32,009 bases of DNA from NCBI RefSeq assembly GCF_001552355.1, contig NZ_BCRA01000069.1, positions 1-32,009 on the forward strand, read 5' to 3'. Shown piece after piece: positions 1 to 9,668 of this stretch; positions within the stretch are counted from its first letter, which is position 1, and every line of letters starts with the position of its first letter. Below the pieces are notes generated by a model, which ran no database searches, was not told the DNA's origin, and saw nothing but the letters and a program-made list of their open reading frames with translations. This stretch comes from Microbacterium resistens NBRC 103078 (GTDB lineage: Bacteria; Actinomycetota; Actinomycetes; Actinomycetales; Microbacteriaceae). Position numbers and translations under genes: made by a program.

Positions 1-1193
1 TGCGCGGCGCCGAGGGGACCGCCGCAGTGCGTGCATCGCGCCGGGGCCCGGCACCCGGCGCACACGAGACTGGGCGAGAATCCGGGACGCGCCACCTGGA
101 TCAGCACGGGTCCCGACGCCGTCGCCTCCCGGGCGGTCAGGAAGGCCCGGGACGGCAGCCGGTGCCCCCGCCGATCCAGGTCCTCGACCGAGTCCAGCAC
201 CACGCGCGGGGTGATCCGCCGGGTGGCCGTGATCGCCCGAACCCATCCGGACTCCACCAGGCGCTCGACGTCCGTCGTCCGGGTGTGCCCCACGAACAGC
301 AGCGCGCTCTCCTCGCGCTCCTGCCGCTGCAGCGCCGCGTCCCGCGCGTGCACGTAGGGCGCCAGCGGCTCGGCGAGGAGCGGGTCGCCATCGTCCCAGA
401 GCGCGACGAGCCCTGCCCGTACCGGCGCGTAGACGGCCGAGCGGTTGCCGAGCACGATGCACGGCGCCTCCTGCAGGGTGCGCAGATACGCCCGGTAGCG
501 CTCCGGTCCGCTCTGCCGCGCGTCGAGCCGCGCGACCGCATCTCCCGGGACGCGATCCCGGAGGGCCAGCGCGACCAGATCCAGGTCCCGATGGTCGGGG
601 ACCACGAGGACCGCCGACGAGCCGCGGACGACCGTGCGGACCGCCGCGGCCGCGAGGAGCCGGGCCCATTCGGGCACGCCGTCCTCATGCACCCGCGGAA
701 TCGCCTCGACGGCGGCCCGCCCGCCGTCCTCCAGCAGGGCGGTGAGCCCGTCGTAGTCCGCGAGGACCTCCGTCGCAGCATCGGCGGACCCGGGCGCGAA
801 CTCCTCCCCGCCTGGCGCCGCCTCGGCCCCCGCGGCCAGCCACGCCTTCTCGACGCGGACCTGGCGCTTGGGCACGACCAGGCGCAGGACGTCCGAGGCG
901 CTCCCCGCGGCGCGGTCGGCGACCCGGCGGGCGAGGGCGTAGAGCCGCTCGGGAAGCACGGCGGCCGCCGACACGACGGCGTCCACCTCGGCGAGGGTCC
1001 GCGCATCGTCCTCTTCGACGCCGACCTCCACGACATAGGCGTCGAGGAGCCGCCCTGCGGACCGCAGAGGCACGCGCACGCGGACCCCGGGAGCGACCTC
1101 GTCGCGCAGCTCCGGCGGGACCGTATAGTCGAACAGGCGATCCAGCTGCGGCAGGGGCGAGTCCAGCACGACCCGGACGATCGGGCGCGTCAA
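1..1193 (-). CDS. priA: Primosomal protein N' (PriA-like), helicase-degenerate, 3' end outside window
   Basis: This is the N-terminal ~397 residues of a PriA-family replication-restart protein; the rest runs off the left edge. The start is a TTG at 1193-1191: an in-frame TGA lies six codons upstream, no ATG or GTG is available between them, and a GGGGAG ribosome-binding site precedes it. The N-terminus (VRVVLDSPLPQLDRLFDYTV) is the typical PriA 3'-DNA-binding domain. Near the window edge a zinc-binding segment begins (CAGCRAPARCTHCGGPL). Where a helicase PriA has its Walker A loop the sequence reads roughly AAAAVRTVVRGSSAVLVVPD, with no GKT. The DEEH box is replaced by WDDGD, just before a conserved YVHARDAA segment. 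Actinobacterial PriA proteins are known to lack helicase motifs, so this is a lineage trait and not local decay. It probably acts as a structural DNA-binding restart factor without ATPase activity. It lies 81 bases downstream of metK. Confidence 0.9.
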   Translation of the reverse strand, partial: MTRPIVRVVLDSPLPQLDRLFDYTVPPELRDEVAPGVRVRVPLRSAGRLLDAYVVEVGVEEDDARTLAEVDAVVSAAAVLPERLYALARRVADRAAGSASDVLRLVVPKRQVRVEKAWLAAGAEAAPGGEEFAPGSADAATEVLADYDGLTALLEDGGRAAVEAIPRVHEDGVPEWARLLAAAAVRTVVRGSSAVLVVPDHRDLDLVALALRDRVPGDAVARLDARQSGPERYRAYLRTLQEAPCIVLGNRSAVYAPVRAGLVALWDDGDPLLAEPLAPYVHARDAALQRQEREESALLFVGHTRTTDVERLVESGWVRAITATRRITPRVVLDSVEDLDRRGHRLPSRAFLTAREATASGPVLIQVARPGFSPSLVCAGCRAPARCTHCGGPLGAA

Positions 1194-1203
1194 CGCCGTC
1201 TCC

Positions 1204-1238
1204 CCCGGTCACCCGCCGAGCGGCGGCGGCCGACCGGG
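1204..1238 (-). other. Hairpin between metK and priA
   Basis: A 7-bp perfect outer stem (CCCGGTC / GACCGGG) encloses a GC-rich inner stem (CCGCCG / CGGCGG). It sits after the metK stop and directly before the priA ribosome-binding site and TTG start. There is no T-run. It could be a weak metK terminator or a structure limiting priA translation; the sequence does not decide. Confidence 0.35.
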
Positions 1239-1274
1239 CCCCTGGCGTGCGTCAGCCGGTGCACCACCCCGCGC

Positions 1275-2468
1275 TCACAGCCCGGCCGCGCGGCGGAGCT
1301 CCTCGGCCCGCGTCGTCTGCTCCCAGGTGAAGTCCGGGAGCTCTCGGCCGAAGTGCCCGTACGCCGCGGTCTGGGCGTAGATCGGGCGGAGCAGGTCGAG
1401 GTCCTCGATGATCGCCTGCGGCCGCAGATCGAACACGGACTCGATCGCCCGGGTGATGACGTCGTCCGCCACCCGGCCCGTGCCGAACGTCTCCACGTAC
1501 AGCCCGACCGGCTGGGCGACGCCGATGGCGTAGGCCACCTGGACCTCGAGACGGTCCGCGAGTCCCGCCGCGACCGCGTTCTTGGCCACCCAGCGCATCG
1601 CGTAGGCCCCGGAGCGGTCGACCTTCGACGGATCCTTGCCGCTGAACGCCCCGCCGCCGTGACGGGCGGCGCCGCCGTAGGTGTCGATGATGATCTTGCG
1701 GCCGGTGAGGCCGGCGTCGCCCTTCGGGCCGCCCGTGACGAACGGGCCCGCCGGGTTGATGTAGTAGGTGACGTCGTCGAGGTCCAGCCCGGTCGTGGCG
1801 AGCACCGGGTCGATGACGTGCTCGCGCACCTGCGCCTTGAGCTCGTCCTGGGAGACGTCCGGGTTGTGCTGCGTCGAGAGCACGACCGCGTCCACCGTCT
1901 TCGGCGCGAAGCCGTCGTAGCCGAGCGTCACCTGGGTCTTCCCGTCCGGACGGAGGAACGGGAGCACGCCCCAGCGGCGCACCTCCGTGAGGCGTTCGGC
2001 GATGCGGTGGGCGGTCCAGGCGGCCATGGGCATGAGCTGCGGGGTCTCGGTGGTCGCGAACCCGAACATGATGCCCTGGTCCCCGGCGCCGAGCAGGTCC
2101 CGCGGGTCCGCCGAACCGCCTTCGCGATGCTCGTGCGCCTTGTCCACGCCGTGCGCGATGTCTCCGGACTGCTCCCCCACCGACACGCTCACCCCGCACG
2201 ACGAGCCGTCGAAGCCCGTGTCGCTCGACGTGTAGCCGATGCCGTTCACGACGTCGCGCACGATCGTCGGGATGTCCGCGTACGCCTCGGTCCGGATCTC
2301 GCCGGCGACGTGCACGAGCCCCGTCGTGACCAGGGTCTCCACGGCGACGCGCGAGCCGGTGTCCTGGGCGATGAGACCGTCCAGGATGCTGTCCGAGATC
2401 TGGTCGCAGATCTTGTCGGGGTGGCCCTCGGTGACGGACTCGGACGTGAAAAGGCGCAGTGCGCTCAT
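1275..2468 (-). CDS. metK: S-adenosylmethionine synthetase
   Basis: This cytoplasmic enzyme makes S-adenosylmethionine from methionine and ATP. The 397-residue product has the normal family length. Visible signatures are [16 protein letters not shown] near the N-terminus (the ATP-binding His and Asp region), the [12 protein letters not shown] signature in the middle, and the glycine-rich [16 protein letters not shown] loop towards the C-terminus. The ATG at 2468 has GGAG about seven bases upstream. It lies between rpoZ (upstream, separated by a strong hairpin) and priA (downstream). In many actinobacteria coaBC sits between rpoZ and metK; here it does not. I see no SAM riboswitch in the 131-base leader. 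Confidence 0.98.
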   Translation of the reverse strand: MSALRLFTSESVTEGHPDKICDQISDSILDGLIAQDTGSRVAVETLVTTGLVHVAGEIRTEAYADIPTIVRDVVNGIGYTSSDTGFDGSSCGVSVSVGEQSGDIAHGVDKAHEHREGGSADPRDLLGAGDQGIMFGFATTETPQLMPMAAWTAHRIAERLTEVRRWGVLPFLRPDGKTQVTLGYDGFAPKTVDAVVLSTQHNPDVSQDELKAQVREHVIDPVLATTGLDLDDVTYYINPAGPFVTGGPKGDAGLTGRKIIIDTYGGAARHGGGAFSGKDPSKVDRSGAYAMRWVAKNAVAAGLADRLEVQVAYAIGVAQPVGLYVETFGTGRVADDVITRAIESVFDLRPQAIIEDLDLLRPIYAQTAAYGHFGRELPDFTWEQTTRAEELRRAAGL

Positions 2469-2548
2469 CGATGCTCCATCGGTAGCGGGCGAGAGGGCTC
2501 AGACCGGGCGCCGGTGGGCGCGATCCGGACGGGCTCCTCCCAGTATGA

Positions 2549-2590
2549 CCGGAGCCGTCGACATCCGCTGCGGGATGACGACGGCTCCGG
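2549..2590 (-). terminator. Terminator-like hairpin after rpoZ
   Basis: A perfect 12-bp inverted repeat (CCGGAGCCGTCG at 2549-2560, CGACGGCTCCGG at 2579-2590) encloses a further CATCC/GGATG pairing. It begins 10 bases after the rpoZ stop codon. It has no clear U-run, as is common for hairpin terminators in high-GC actinobacteria. It separates rpoZ from metK. Confidence 0.7.
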
Positions 2591-2599
2591 GACGGACGA

Positions 2600-2854
2600 T
2601 CACTCCGCGTGACGGATGCGGAGCTTGTCCTCGTTGATCTCGTGCAGCGCGATCGTCAGGGGCTTGTCCTCGACCGACGAGTCGACCAGCGGCCCGACGT
2701 TGTCGAAGAGGTTCCCCTCGTGCAGGTCGGAGTAGTAGTCGTTGATCTGACGCGCGCGCTTGGCCGCGTAGATCACCAGCTCGTACTTCGACTCGACGCG
2801 CTCGAGCAGGTTGTCGATGGGCGGATCGATGATGCCCTGGTTGTGGCCGGCCAT
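2600..2854 (-). CDS. rpoZ: RNA polymerase omega subunit
   Basis: The omega subunit helps assemble and stabilise RNA polymerase by binding the beta' subunit. The 84-residue protein contains the conserved core [20 protein letters not shown] followed by RARQINDY, then the short C-terminal helix region ([10 protein letters not shown]) typical of actinobacterial omega. The ATG at 2854 is preceded by a perfect AGGAGG six bases upstream. It follows gmk with an 81-base gap, the same order (gmk-rpoZ) as in Mycobacterium. A candidate -10 element lies within the 3' end of gmk, and a strong hairpin follows the gene. Confidence 0.97.
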   Translation of the reverse strand: MAGHNQGIIDPPIDNLLERVESKYELVIYAAKRARQINDYYSDLHEGNLFDNVGPLVDSSVEDKPLTIALHEINEDKLRIRHAE

Positions 2855-2910
2855 GGAGGACCTCCTGGTTCAGGCGGCGGGTCGCCGCGGAGAAGACGGT
2901 GGGGCGCGCA

Positions 2911-2930
2911 CCCCCTCACAAACTCGGGGG
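2911..2930 (-). terminator. Weak hairpin after gmk
   Basis: CCCCC and GGGGG arms (5 bp) around a 10-base loop lie five bases after the gmk stop codon. This is a possible weak terminator for the pyr-gmk operon, or simply a leader structure of rpoZ. Confidence 0.3.
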
Positions 2931-2935
2931 ACGGT

Positions 2936-3850
2936 TCAGCGCGCAGAGTCCGAGGTCAATTCTACGACCTCTCGGGCGGCGGAGGCGACGTCCTCGTTCA
3001 CGACACGGTGATCGAACTCGCCCTGTGCCGCCAGCTCGACCTTCGCGGTGCGCAGTCGCCGGGTCCGCTCCGCCTCGTCCTCGGTTCCGCGTCCGACGAG
3101 GCGGTGGACCAGCTCGTCCCACGACGGCGGCAGCAGGAACACGAGGGTGGCGGAGGGGTCGGCGGCGCGCACCTGGCGCGCGCCCTGCAGATCGATCTCG
3201 AGGAGCACGGTCTTCCCCTCGGCCAGGGCGCGCTCGATCGGCGCCCGCGGCGTGCCGTAGCGGAACCGGTTGTGCACGGTCGCGTGCTCGAGCAGCTCCC
3301 CCTCCGCGATCATCCGGTCGAACTCGGCGTCGTCCACGAAGTAGTAGTGCACGCCGTCCTGCTCACCGGGGCGCGGTGCCCGCGTCGTGGCGGAGACGGA
3401 CAGGTGGATCTCCGGGTGGTGGTCGCGGATGTGGGCCGCGACCGTGCCCTTGCCGACCGCCGTCGGGCCCGCGAGCACGAGCAGGCGGCTGCGGTTCGCA
3501 CGGGGACGGGGCACGGGGAAGCGGGCGTCGAGCCAGTCCTGCAGCGCTCGACGCTGGCGGACGCCGAGGCCGCCCAGGCGCTTGACCGGGGAGATCTGGA
3601 GCTCCGTCATCACGCGGTCGCGCTTGCCGGCCCCGATCGCCGGGAGCGCGGTCAGGAAGTCCGGCACCCGGAGCGTTCCCGCGGTCGAGTCCGGATCCTC
3701 GAACGCGCGGGCGACGACGTCCTGCGGGGACACCACGCGCATGGCCAGATCGCGCTTCAGAGACGCCCGCGCCCGACGGCGCTCCACCGCACGCCGCGCG
3801 GCGGCCGCGCGGTCGACCTCCGGCACCTCTCGTCTGACGACCTCACTCAC
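2936..3850 (-). CDS. gmk: Guanylate kinase with N-terminal integration host factor (mIHF) domain
   Basis: This is a fusion of two proteins that are separate neighbouring genes in Mycobacterium. Residues ~12-111 match the actinobacterial integration host factor mIHF: a basic helix ([18 protein letters not shown]), then [32 protein letters not shown] and [11 protein letters not shown], including the helix-hairpin-helix-like DNA-binding part. Residues ~122-304 are guanylate kinase, which turns GMP into GDP with ATP: P-loop GPTAVGKGT at 128-136, [11 protein letters not shown], and [12 protein letters not shown] start it at the GTG 3850 because it overlaps the pyrF stop (GTGAGTGA) and includes the full mIHF N-terminus. 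An upstream ATG at 4126 would lie inside pyrF and adds no homologous sequence. The product is 304 residues, against about 200 for an ordinary guanylate kinase. Whether the chain stays whole or is processed cannot be seen. Confidence 0.93.
   Translation of the reverse strand: MSEVVRREVPEVDRAAAARRAVERRRARASLKRDLAMRVVSPQDVVARAFEDPDSTAGTLRVPDFLTALPAIGAGKRDRVMTELQISPVKRLGGLGVRQRRALQDWLDARFPVPRPRANRSRLLVLAGPTAVGKGTVAAHIRDHHPEIHLSVSATTRAPRPGEQDGVHYYFVDDAEFDRMIAEGELLEHATVHNRFRYGTPRAPIERALAEGKTVLLEIDLQGARQVRAADPSATLVFLLPPSWDELVHRLVGRGTEDEAERTRRLRTAKVELAAQGEFDHRVVNEDVASAAREVVELTSDSAR
2959..2964 (-). promoter_or_regulatory. Candidate -10 box for rpoZ (TAGAAT)
   Basis: TAGAAT in the context CGTAGAATTGAC, inside the last codons of gmk and about 105 bases before the rpoZ start. 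The same hexamer in nearly the same flank precedes efp and the MBL-Rieske gene. No convincing -35 is present. Confidence 0.35.
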
Positions 3851-4694
3851 CCTGTGCCTCCCGGTACTGTGCGACGCGTTCCTCGATCCTCTTCGCGATC
3901 CCCGTGGGCCCTGCCGACAGGATGCTGCGGCTCTCGCTGGCGAGCACGTTCCGCGCCAGCGCTCCGAAGCGGCGTCGGAGATCGGCGGGCTCCGCCCCCT
4001 GTGCCCCGAACCCCGGCGCCAGCAGCGGTGCACCGGACAGCAGCGCGTCGTCGAGCCCGAAGCGCGCTCGGTCGACCGTGGCGCCGACGACCAGACCGAT
4101 GGCGCCGAGACCGCCCGAGCGGTCATCGATCGCCGCGGTCTCCTGCGCCACCCGCGCGGCCACGGAGACGTCCGAACCTGCGGCGGACGCCGTGCGGGCC
4201 CGCTGCACCACCTCGCCGTCCGGATTGCTGGTGGCGGCGAGCACGAAGACGCCCTTGCCGGCGGCCACCGCGTGCGTCATCAGATCCCGCAGGGAGTCCG
4301 GGCCGAGATAGGGGCTCACGGTCACCGCGTCCGCCTCCAGGGGCGACCCCGCACCGAGCCAGGCATCCGCATAACCGTCCATCGTCGATCCGATGTCTCC
4401 GCGTTTGGCGTCGGCCACCACGAGGAGTCCGGCCGCACGCGCCTGGGACATGACGTCCTCCAGCGCCGCGAAGCCCCGCGCGCCGAAGCGCTCGAAGAAC
4501 GAGACCTGCGGTTTCACCGCCCCGACCCGTCCGGCCGCGGCCTCCACGACGGCGCGCCCGAAGGCGCGCACGCCGTCCGCGTCCTGCGGGAGGCCCCACG
4601 CGTCCAGGAGCGCCGCATGCGGGTCGATGCCCACGCACAGCGGTCCCTTCGCGTCGAGGGCCGCGCGCAGCCGCGTGCCGAAGGCCTCCGTCAT
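3843..4694 (-). CDS. pyrF: Orotidine-5'-phosphate decarboxylase
   Basis: PyrF catalyses the last step of UMP synthesis, decarboxylating OMP. The 283-residue protein is of the longer type found in actinobacteria and some proteobacteria. The catalytic motif is [11 protein letters not shown], with Asp95, Lys97 and Asp100. The N-terminal [14 protein letters not shown] forms the substrate-binding strand and [11 protein letters not shown] follows. The ATG at 4694 overlaps the carB stop as ATGA, and its own stop is overlapped by the gmk GTG. It is therefore translationally coupled on both sides within the pyr operon. Confidence 0.97.
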   Translation of the reverse strand: MTEAFGTRLRAALDAKGPLCVGIDPHAALLDAWGLPQDADGVRAFGRAVVEAAAGRVGAVKPQVSFFERFGARGFAALEDVMSQARAAGLLVVADAKRGDIGSTMDGYADAWLGAGSPLEADAVTVSPYLGPDSLRDLMTHAVAAGKGVFVLAATSNPDGEVVQRARTASAAGSDVSVAARVAQETAAIDDRSGGLGAIGLVVGATVDRARFGLDDALLSGAPLLAPGFGAQGAEPADLRRRFGALARNVLASESRSILSAGPTGIAKRIEERVAQYREAQGE

Positions 4695-7600
4695 CGGGCC
4701 GCCGCCATCCGCGCCGCACGGTCGTCGGCGTACTCCTGGAGGCTCCGGACCCGGAACCCGTCGTCGATCGCGTCCATCCCGCTCACCGCGGCGCCGAGCG
4801 TCGCGATGGTGGTGAACAGCGCCTTGTCGGCGGCGACGGCGGCGGCACGGATCTCGTAGCCGTCCGCACGCGCGGCTCCCCCGCTCGGCGTGTTCACGAC
4901 GATGTCGATCGATCCGGCGTTGATGAGGTCGACGATGTTCTCGGCCCCGGACTCCTGGGTCTCGCTGTACTTGTCGACGACCGTGACGGCGATGCCGTTG
5001 CGAGAGAGGATCTCCGCGGTCCCCTCGGTCGCCACGATCGTGAAGCCGAGCTGCTGGAGCCGATGGGCGGGCAGGATCACCGCACGCTTGTCCGCGTCCG
5101 CGACCGAGATGAACACCGTGCCGGAGGTCGGCATCCCGCCGTACGCGGCGGCCTGGCTCTTGGCGAAGGCCGTCGGGAAGTCGCGGTCGATTCCCATGAC
5201 CTCGCCCGTCGATCGCATCTCGGGGCCCAGCACGGAGTCGACGATCTTGCCGGAGTGGGTCCGGAACCGCTTGAACGGGAGGACCGCCTCCTTCACCGAG
5301 ACCGGGGAGTCCAGCGGCACACGCGAGCCGTCCTGGGCGGGCAGCAGCCCCTCCGCACGGAGCTCGGCGATGGTGGAGCCGGTCATGATGCGGCTGGCGG
5401 CCTTGGCCATCGGGATCCCCAGCGCCTTCGAGACGAACGGCACGGTCCGGCTGGCACGCGGGTTGGCCTCGATCACATAGAGGACGCCGGCGCTGATGGC
5501 GAACTGCACGTTGAGCAGCCCGCGCACGCCCACGCCCTCGGCGATCGCCAGGGTCGCCTCACGGACGCGGTCCACGTCGGTGCGTCCGAGCGAGACCGGC
5601 GGAAGGGTGCAACTGGAGTCGCCGGAGTGGATGCCCGCCTCCTCCAGGTGCTCCATCACGCCCCCGATGTACAGCTCGGTGCCGTCGAACAGCGCGTCCA
5701 CGTCCAGCTCGATGGCGTCGTCCAGGAACCGGTCCACCAGGAGCGGCTTGCCCTCCTCGATGACGACCTCGTCGGCCGTGCGCACGAAGTAGTCGCGCAG
5801 CGCCGCGGTGTCGTAGACGATCTCCATCCCGCGCCCGCCGAGGACGAAGCTCGGCCGCACCAGGACCGGGTAGCCGATCTCCTCGGCGATGCGCACGGCG
5901 CCCTCGACGTCGATCGCGGTGCCGTTGCGCGGCGCGACGAGTCCGGCGTCGTCGAGCAGCCGGGAGAAGAGCTCCCGCTCCTCGGCGAGGTCGATCGCGG
6001 CGGGGCTGGTGCCGAGCACGCGGTAGCCCGCCGCCTCGATGCCCTTGGCGAGGCCGAGCGGCGTCTGGCCGCCGAGCTGGCACACCACTCCGAGGATCTC
6101 GCCGCTGGCCGATTCGGCGTGCAGCACCTCGAGGACGTCCTCGAGCGTCAGCGGCTCGAAGTACAGACGGTCCGAGGTGTCGTAGTCGGTCGACACGGTC
6201 TCCGGGTTGCAGTTCACCATGACGGTCTCGAACCCTGCGTCCGACAGCGCGAAGGAGGCGTGAACGCAGGAGTAGTCGAACTCCACGCCCTGTCCGATGC
6301 GGTTCGGGCCGGATCCGATGATCACGACCTTGGTGCGGTCCGAGGGCGCGACCTCGGTCTCCAGGTCGTAGCTGGAGTAGTGGTACGGGGTGAGCGCCGG
6401 GAACTCCCCCGCGCAGGTGTCGACGGTCTTGTAGACCGGGCGGATGTCCATGCCGTGACGGACGCCGCGCACCTCCTCCTCGGTGAGCCCGCGCAGCTGG
6501 GCGATCTGCGCGTCCGAGAACCCGTGCTCCTTCGCCTCCCGCAGCACGTCGGCATCGAGCTCGCCCGCGGTCCGCACGCGTTCGGCGACCTCGTTGATGA
6601 GCACGATCTGGTCCAGGAACCACGGGTCGATCGCCGTGGCGTCGAAGGCCTGCGCGATCGTCGCGCCCTTGCGCAGCGCCTGCTGCAGCGTCACGATCCG
6701 ACCGTCGGTCGGCGTCTTCGCGATCTCGAGGAGCTCCTCGACGGAGCGCGGCTCGTCGCCCCAGTGGAAGCTCGATCCCCGCTTCTCGAGGGAGCGCAGC
6801 GCCTTCTGCAGCGCCGTCGCGTAGTTGCGCCCGATGGCCATGGCCTCGCCGACGGACTTCATAGTCGTCGTGAGCGTGGCGTCGGCGGCGGGGAACTTCT
6901 CGAACGCGAACCGCGGCACCTTCACCACCACGTAGTCGAGGGTGGGCTCGAAGCTCGCCGGGGTGACGCCGGTGATGTCGTTCGGGATCTCGTCCAACCG
7001 GTAGCCGAGGGCCAGCTTCGCGGCGAGCTTCGCGATCGGGAACCCGGTGGCCTTCGAGGCCAGGGCCGACGAGCGCGATACCCGTGGGTTCATCTCGATG
7101 ACGATGATGCGCCCGTTCTCCGGATTGACGGCGAACTGGATGTTGCAGCCGCCCGTGTCGACCCCCACCGCACGGATGATGTCGATGCCGATGTCGCGGA
7201 GCCGCTGGTACTCGCGGTCCGTCAGGGTCAGAGCCGGCGCGACCGTGATCGAGTCGCCGGTGTGCACGCCGACCGGGTCCACGTTCTCGATCGAGCAGAC
7301 CACGACCGTGTTGTCGGCGGTGTCGCGCATGAGCTCCAGCTCGTACTCCTTCCAGCCGAGGATCGACTCCTCCAGGAGCACCTCGTTGGTGGGCGAGTCG
7401 TGCAGGCCCGCCCCGGCGATCCGGCGCAGGTCCTCCTCGTCGTACGCGAAGCCGGAGCCGAGGCCGCCCATCGTGAACGAGGGCCGCACCACGAGCGGGT
7501 AGCCGAGCTCCTCCGCCGCCGCGAGCACCTCGTCCATCGAGTGAGCGATGCGGCTGGCGGCCACGTCGGCGCCGGCCTCGATGACGAGCTCCTTGAAGAT

Positions 7601-7990
7601 CTGGCGGTCCTCGCCCTTCTGGATCGCCTCGACCTTGGCGCCGATCAGCTCCACGCCGTACTTGTCGAGGATCCCCTGCTCGTGCAGCGCCATGGCGGCG
7701 TTGAGCGCCGTCTGGCCACCCAGGGTCGGGAGGATCGCGTCGGGCTTCTCCTTGGCGATGATCGTCTCGATCACGGCCGGTGTGATCGGCTCGATGTAGG
7801 TGGCGTCCGCGAAGTCCGGATCGGTCATGATCGTCGCCGGGTTCGAGTTGACGAGGATGACGCGCACGCCCTCCTCGCGCAGCACCCGGCAGGCCTGCGT
7901 GCCCGAGTAGTCGAACTCGCACGCCTGCCCGATGACGATCGGGCCGGAGCCGATGACGAGGACCGAGGTGATGTCGTCGCGCTTGGGCAT
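4691..7990 (-). CDS. carB: Carbamoyl-phosphate synthase large subunit
   Basis: CarB makes carbamoyl phosphate from bicarbonate, two ATP and ammonia channelled from CarA, feeding both pyrimidine and arginine synthesis. The 1099-residue protein has the normal duplicated layout. The first half starts with a pre-ATP-grasp segment ([20 protein letters not shown], near residue 10) and an ATP-grasp domain with [19 protein letters not shown]. The second half repeats this from about residue 553 ([20 protein letters not shown]) with [17 protein letters not shown]. From about residue 955 to the end is the MGS-like allosteric domain ([18 protein letters not shown]). The ATG at 7990 shares one base with the carA stop (TAATG), and the stop overlaps the pyrF start (ATGA). 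Confidence 0.99.
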   Translation of the reverse strand: MPKRDDITSVLVIGSGPIVIGQACEFDYSGTQACRVLREEGVRVILVNSNPATIMTDPDFADATYIEPITPAVIETIIAKEKPDAILPTLGGQTALNAAMALHEQGILDKYGVELIGAKVEAIQKGEDRQIFKELVIEAGADVAASRIAHSMDEVLAAAEELGYPLVVRPSFTMGGLGSGFAYDEEDLRRIAGAGLHDSPTNEVLLEESILGWKEYELELMRDTADNTVVVCSIENVDPVGVHTGDSITVAPALTLTDREYQRLRDIGIDIIRAVGVDTGGCNIQFAVNPENGRIIVIEMNPRVSRSSALASKATGFPIAKLAAKLALGYRLDEIPNDITGVTPASFEPTLDYVVVKVPRFAFEKFPAADATLTTTMKSVGEAMAIGRNYATALQKALRSLEKRGSSFHWGDEPRSVEELLEIAKTPTDGRIVTLQQALRKGATIAQAFDATAIDPWFLDQIVLINEVAERVRTAGELDADVLREAKEHGFSDAQIAQLRGLTEEEVRGVRHGMDIRPVYKTVDTCAGEFPALTPYHYSSYDLETEVAPSDRTKVVIIGSGPNRIGQGVEFDYSCVHASFALSDAGFETVMVNCNPETVSTDYDTSDRLYFEPLTLEDVLEVLHAESASGEILGVVCQLGGQTPLGLAKGIEAAGYRVLGTSPAAIDLAEERELFSRLLDDAGLVAPRNGTAIDVEGAVRIAEEIGYPVLVRPSFVLGGRGMEIVYDTAALRDYFVRTADEVVIEEGKPLLVDRFLDDAIELDVDALFDGTELYIGGVMEHLEEAGIHSGDSSCTLPPVSLGRTDVDRVREATLAIAEGVGVRGLLNVQFAISAGVLYVIEANPRASRTVPFVSKALGIPMAKAASRIMTGSTIAELRAEGLLPAQDGSRVPLDSPVSVKEAVLPFKRFRTHSGKIVDSVLGPEMRSTGEVMGIDRDFPTAFAKSQAAAYGGMPTSGTVFISVADADKRAVILPAHRLQQLGFTIVATEGTAEILSRNGIAVTVVDKYSETQESGAENIVDLINAGSIDIVVNTPSGGAARADGYEIRAAAVAADKALFTTIATLGAAVSGMDAIDDGFRVRSLQEYADDRAARMAAAR

Positions 7991-9168
7991 TACTGGGCGT
8001 CCTTCTCAGAGATGGTCGCGACGACGAGATCGCGGAAGCGGTCGAAGAGGTAGTTGGCGTCGTGCGGTCCCGCGGCGGCCTCCGGGTGGTACTGCACCGA
8101 GAACGCGGGGATGTCGAGGGCGCGCAGCCCCTCCACCACGCGGTCGTTGAGACCGACGTGGCTCACCTCCAAACGGCCGTAGCCGTTCGGGCTGTCGAAC
8201 GCGCCGTCCAGCGGCGCCTCCACGGCGAACCCGTGGTTGTGCGCGGTGATCTCGACGCGGCCGGTGGCCTTGTCCAGGACGGGCTGATTGATCCCGCGGT
8301 GCCCGAAGGGGAGCTTGTACGTCCCCAGGCCCAGAGCGCGCCCCAAAAGCTGGTTGCCGAAGCAGATCCCGAAGAAGGGCAGCCCCTCGTCGAGCACCTC
8401 GCGCAGCACGGCCACGTGGCCGTCCGACGCGGCGGGGTCCCCGGGGCCGTTCGAGTAGAACACCGCGACCGGGTCGACCGCGCGGATGTCGTCGATCGTC
8501 GCCGTCTGCGGCAGGACGTGGACGTCGAACCCGCGTGCGGCGAGGTTGTCCAGCGTCGCCTGCTTCACCCCGAGGTCGAGGACCGCGAGGTTCCCGACCC
8601 GTGCCACGCCCTCCGCGGCCGGGGTGACCTGGGGCTCGGCGACCGAGACCTCGGCAGACAGGTTGCGTCCGGACATCTCCGGGGCCTCGGTGACGAGGCG
8701 CAGCTGCTCCTCGGGGTCGCGCTCGGCGTCCGCGCCGGAGAAGATCCCGCCGCGCATCGAGCCGGCGGCACGGATGTGCCGGGTGACGGCGCGCGTGTCG
8801 ATGCCGCGGATGCCGACGATCCCGTCACGCACCAGCAGGTCGTCGAGCGAGCTGTTCGCCCGCCAGTTCGAGACGACGCGCGAGGGGTCGCGCACGATGT
8901 ACCCGGACACCCAGATGCGCCGGGACTCCGGGTCCTCCTCGTTCATGCCCGTGTTGCCGATGTGCGGGGCGGTCTGCAAGACGATCTGCCCGGCGTAGGA
9001 CGGGTCGGTGAGGGTCTCCTGGTAGCCGGACATCCCGGTGGAGAACACCACCTCGCCGAGGGTGATGCCTTCGGCGCCGTAGGGGCGGCCGACGTGGCGG
9101 GTGCCGTCCTCCAGGACGAGCACGGCGCGGGCCGGGCCGGGGGTGGTCGGTGCGGGTGTGAGGGTCAT
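7990..9168 (-). CDS. carA: Carbamoyl-phosphate synthase small subunit (glutaminase)
   Basis: CarA hydrolyses glutamine and passes ammonia to CarB. The 392-residue protein has an N-terminal CPSase small-subunit domain ([39 protein letters not shown]) and a C-terminal class I glutamine amidotransferase domain. The catalytic triad is visible as Cys269 in [12 protein letters not shown] and His361 and Glu363 in [12 protein letters not shown]. The [15 protein letters not shown] segment is typical. The ATG at 9168 overlaps the stop of the upstream PH-domain gene (ATGA), and the stop shares a base with carB. Confidence 0.98.
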   Translation of the reverse strand: MTLTPAPTTPGPARAVLVLEDGTRHVGRPYGAEGITLGEVVFSTGMSGYQETLTDPSYAGQIVLQTAPHIGNTGMNEEDPESRRIWVSGYIVRDPSRVVSNWRANSSLDDLLVRDGIVGIRGIDTRAVTRHIRAAGSMRGGIFSGADAERDPEEQLRLVTEAPEMSGRNLSAEVSVAEPQVTPAAEGVARVGNLAVLDLGVKQATLDNLAARGFDVHVLPQTATIDDIRAVDPVAVFYSNGPGDPAASDGHVAVLREVLDEGLPFFGICFGNQLLGRALGLGTYKLPFGHRGINQPVLDKATGRVEITAHNHGFAVEAPLDGAFDSPNGYGRLEVSHVGLNDRVVEGLRALDIPAFSVQYHPEAAAGPHDANYLFDRFRDLVVATISEKDAQ

Positions 9169-9668
9169 TCGTTCGCTCCCTGGTCGGGTGCAGCGCTCAG
9201 GCGCTGAAGTTCGGTGATCACGGCGGCCGGGTCGCCGATGAATCGGAGATAGCTGTCCACGATCGTCTCGTCGTCGATACGCCAGGCGACGCGGACGAGG
9301 CCTCCCGGTTCGACGACGCGGTCGATCGTGACGGTCGCGCGGTCGACCGCGACGAGGCGGCGAGACGCGAGGAACACGGTCGGGGCGCCGTCGAGGCTGA
9401 GCGCGAGACCGCGGTCTGTGACGACCGCCTCGCCGCGCGCCCGATAGACGAGGGGCTTCACCGCCAGACGCTCGAGCGGCTCGTCGTGCCGTGTCGTGGC
9501 CACGTAGAGGACCTCGTGGCGACTCGTCACCTCGGCGTGCTCGGGGACGCCGAGCGGCGCCGTCAGCCCGGCGTCACGTCGGAGCCGTGCCCGCCACGCG
9601 ACCACCATGCTCACGAGGATCAGGGCGGTGACGGCGAGGGTGATGATGAGCGCGAGCTCCCGCGTCAT
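9165..9668 (-). CDS. Small membrane-anchored PH-like domain protein of the pyr operon
   Basis: The 167-residue protein has one N-terminal membrane helix (about residues 5-25, [21 protein letters not shown]). A basic RARLRR stretch follows, then a soluble beta-rich domain that fits the actinobacterial PH-like family of membrane proteins. Its function is unknown. A gene of this kind sits between pyrC and carA in Mycobacterium too (Rv1382, annotated there as an export or membrane protein), so the placement is conserved and not random. The start ATG at 9668 overlaps the pyrC stop and its stop overlaps the carA ATG, both as ATGA, so translation is tightly coupled. A longer ORF reading upstream to 10244 is only a shadow of pyrC. 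It may link the pyrimidine enzymes to the membrane, but nothing in the sequence proves this. Confidence 0.85.
   Translation of the reverse strand: MTRELALIITLAVTALILVSMVVAWRARLRRDAGLTAPLGVPEHAEVTSRHEVLYVATTRHDEPLERLAVKPLVYRARGEAVVTDRGLALSLDGAPTVFLASRRLVAVDRATVTIDRVVEPGGLVRVAWRIDDETIVDSYLRFIGDPAAVITELQRLSAAPDQGANE

Noticed and set aside
137..1212. Minus-strand frames starting at 1036 and 1212 over priA
   Set aside because: The true priA frame (TTG at 1193) reads the conserved PriA N-terminus and zinc-binding cysteines; these frames are Arg/Ser- or Gly-rich shadows.
2469..2548. A SAM riboswitch upstream of metK
   Set aside because: The leader is too short and lacks the conserved multi-stem core; only the rpoZ terminator hairpin is seen.
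27..2612. An 861-codon plus-strand open frame across priA and metK
   Set aside because: It is the antisense shadow of two well-supported genes, Arg/Gly/Asp-rich without recognisable domains, as expected from high GC in the third codon position.
3851..4126. ATG at 4126 as the gmk start
   Set aside because: It would overlap pyrF by nearly 280 bases; the extra sequence is a pyrF shadow, while the GTG at 3850 gives a complete mIHF-Gmk protein.
5063..8053. A 996-codon plus-strand open frame opposite carB
   Set aside because: carB is certain on the minus strand; the antisense frame has shadow composition and no ribosome-binding site or homology I can recognise.
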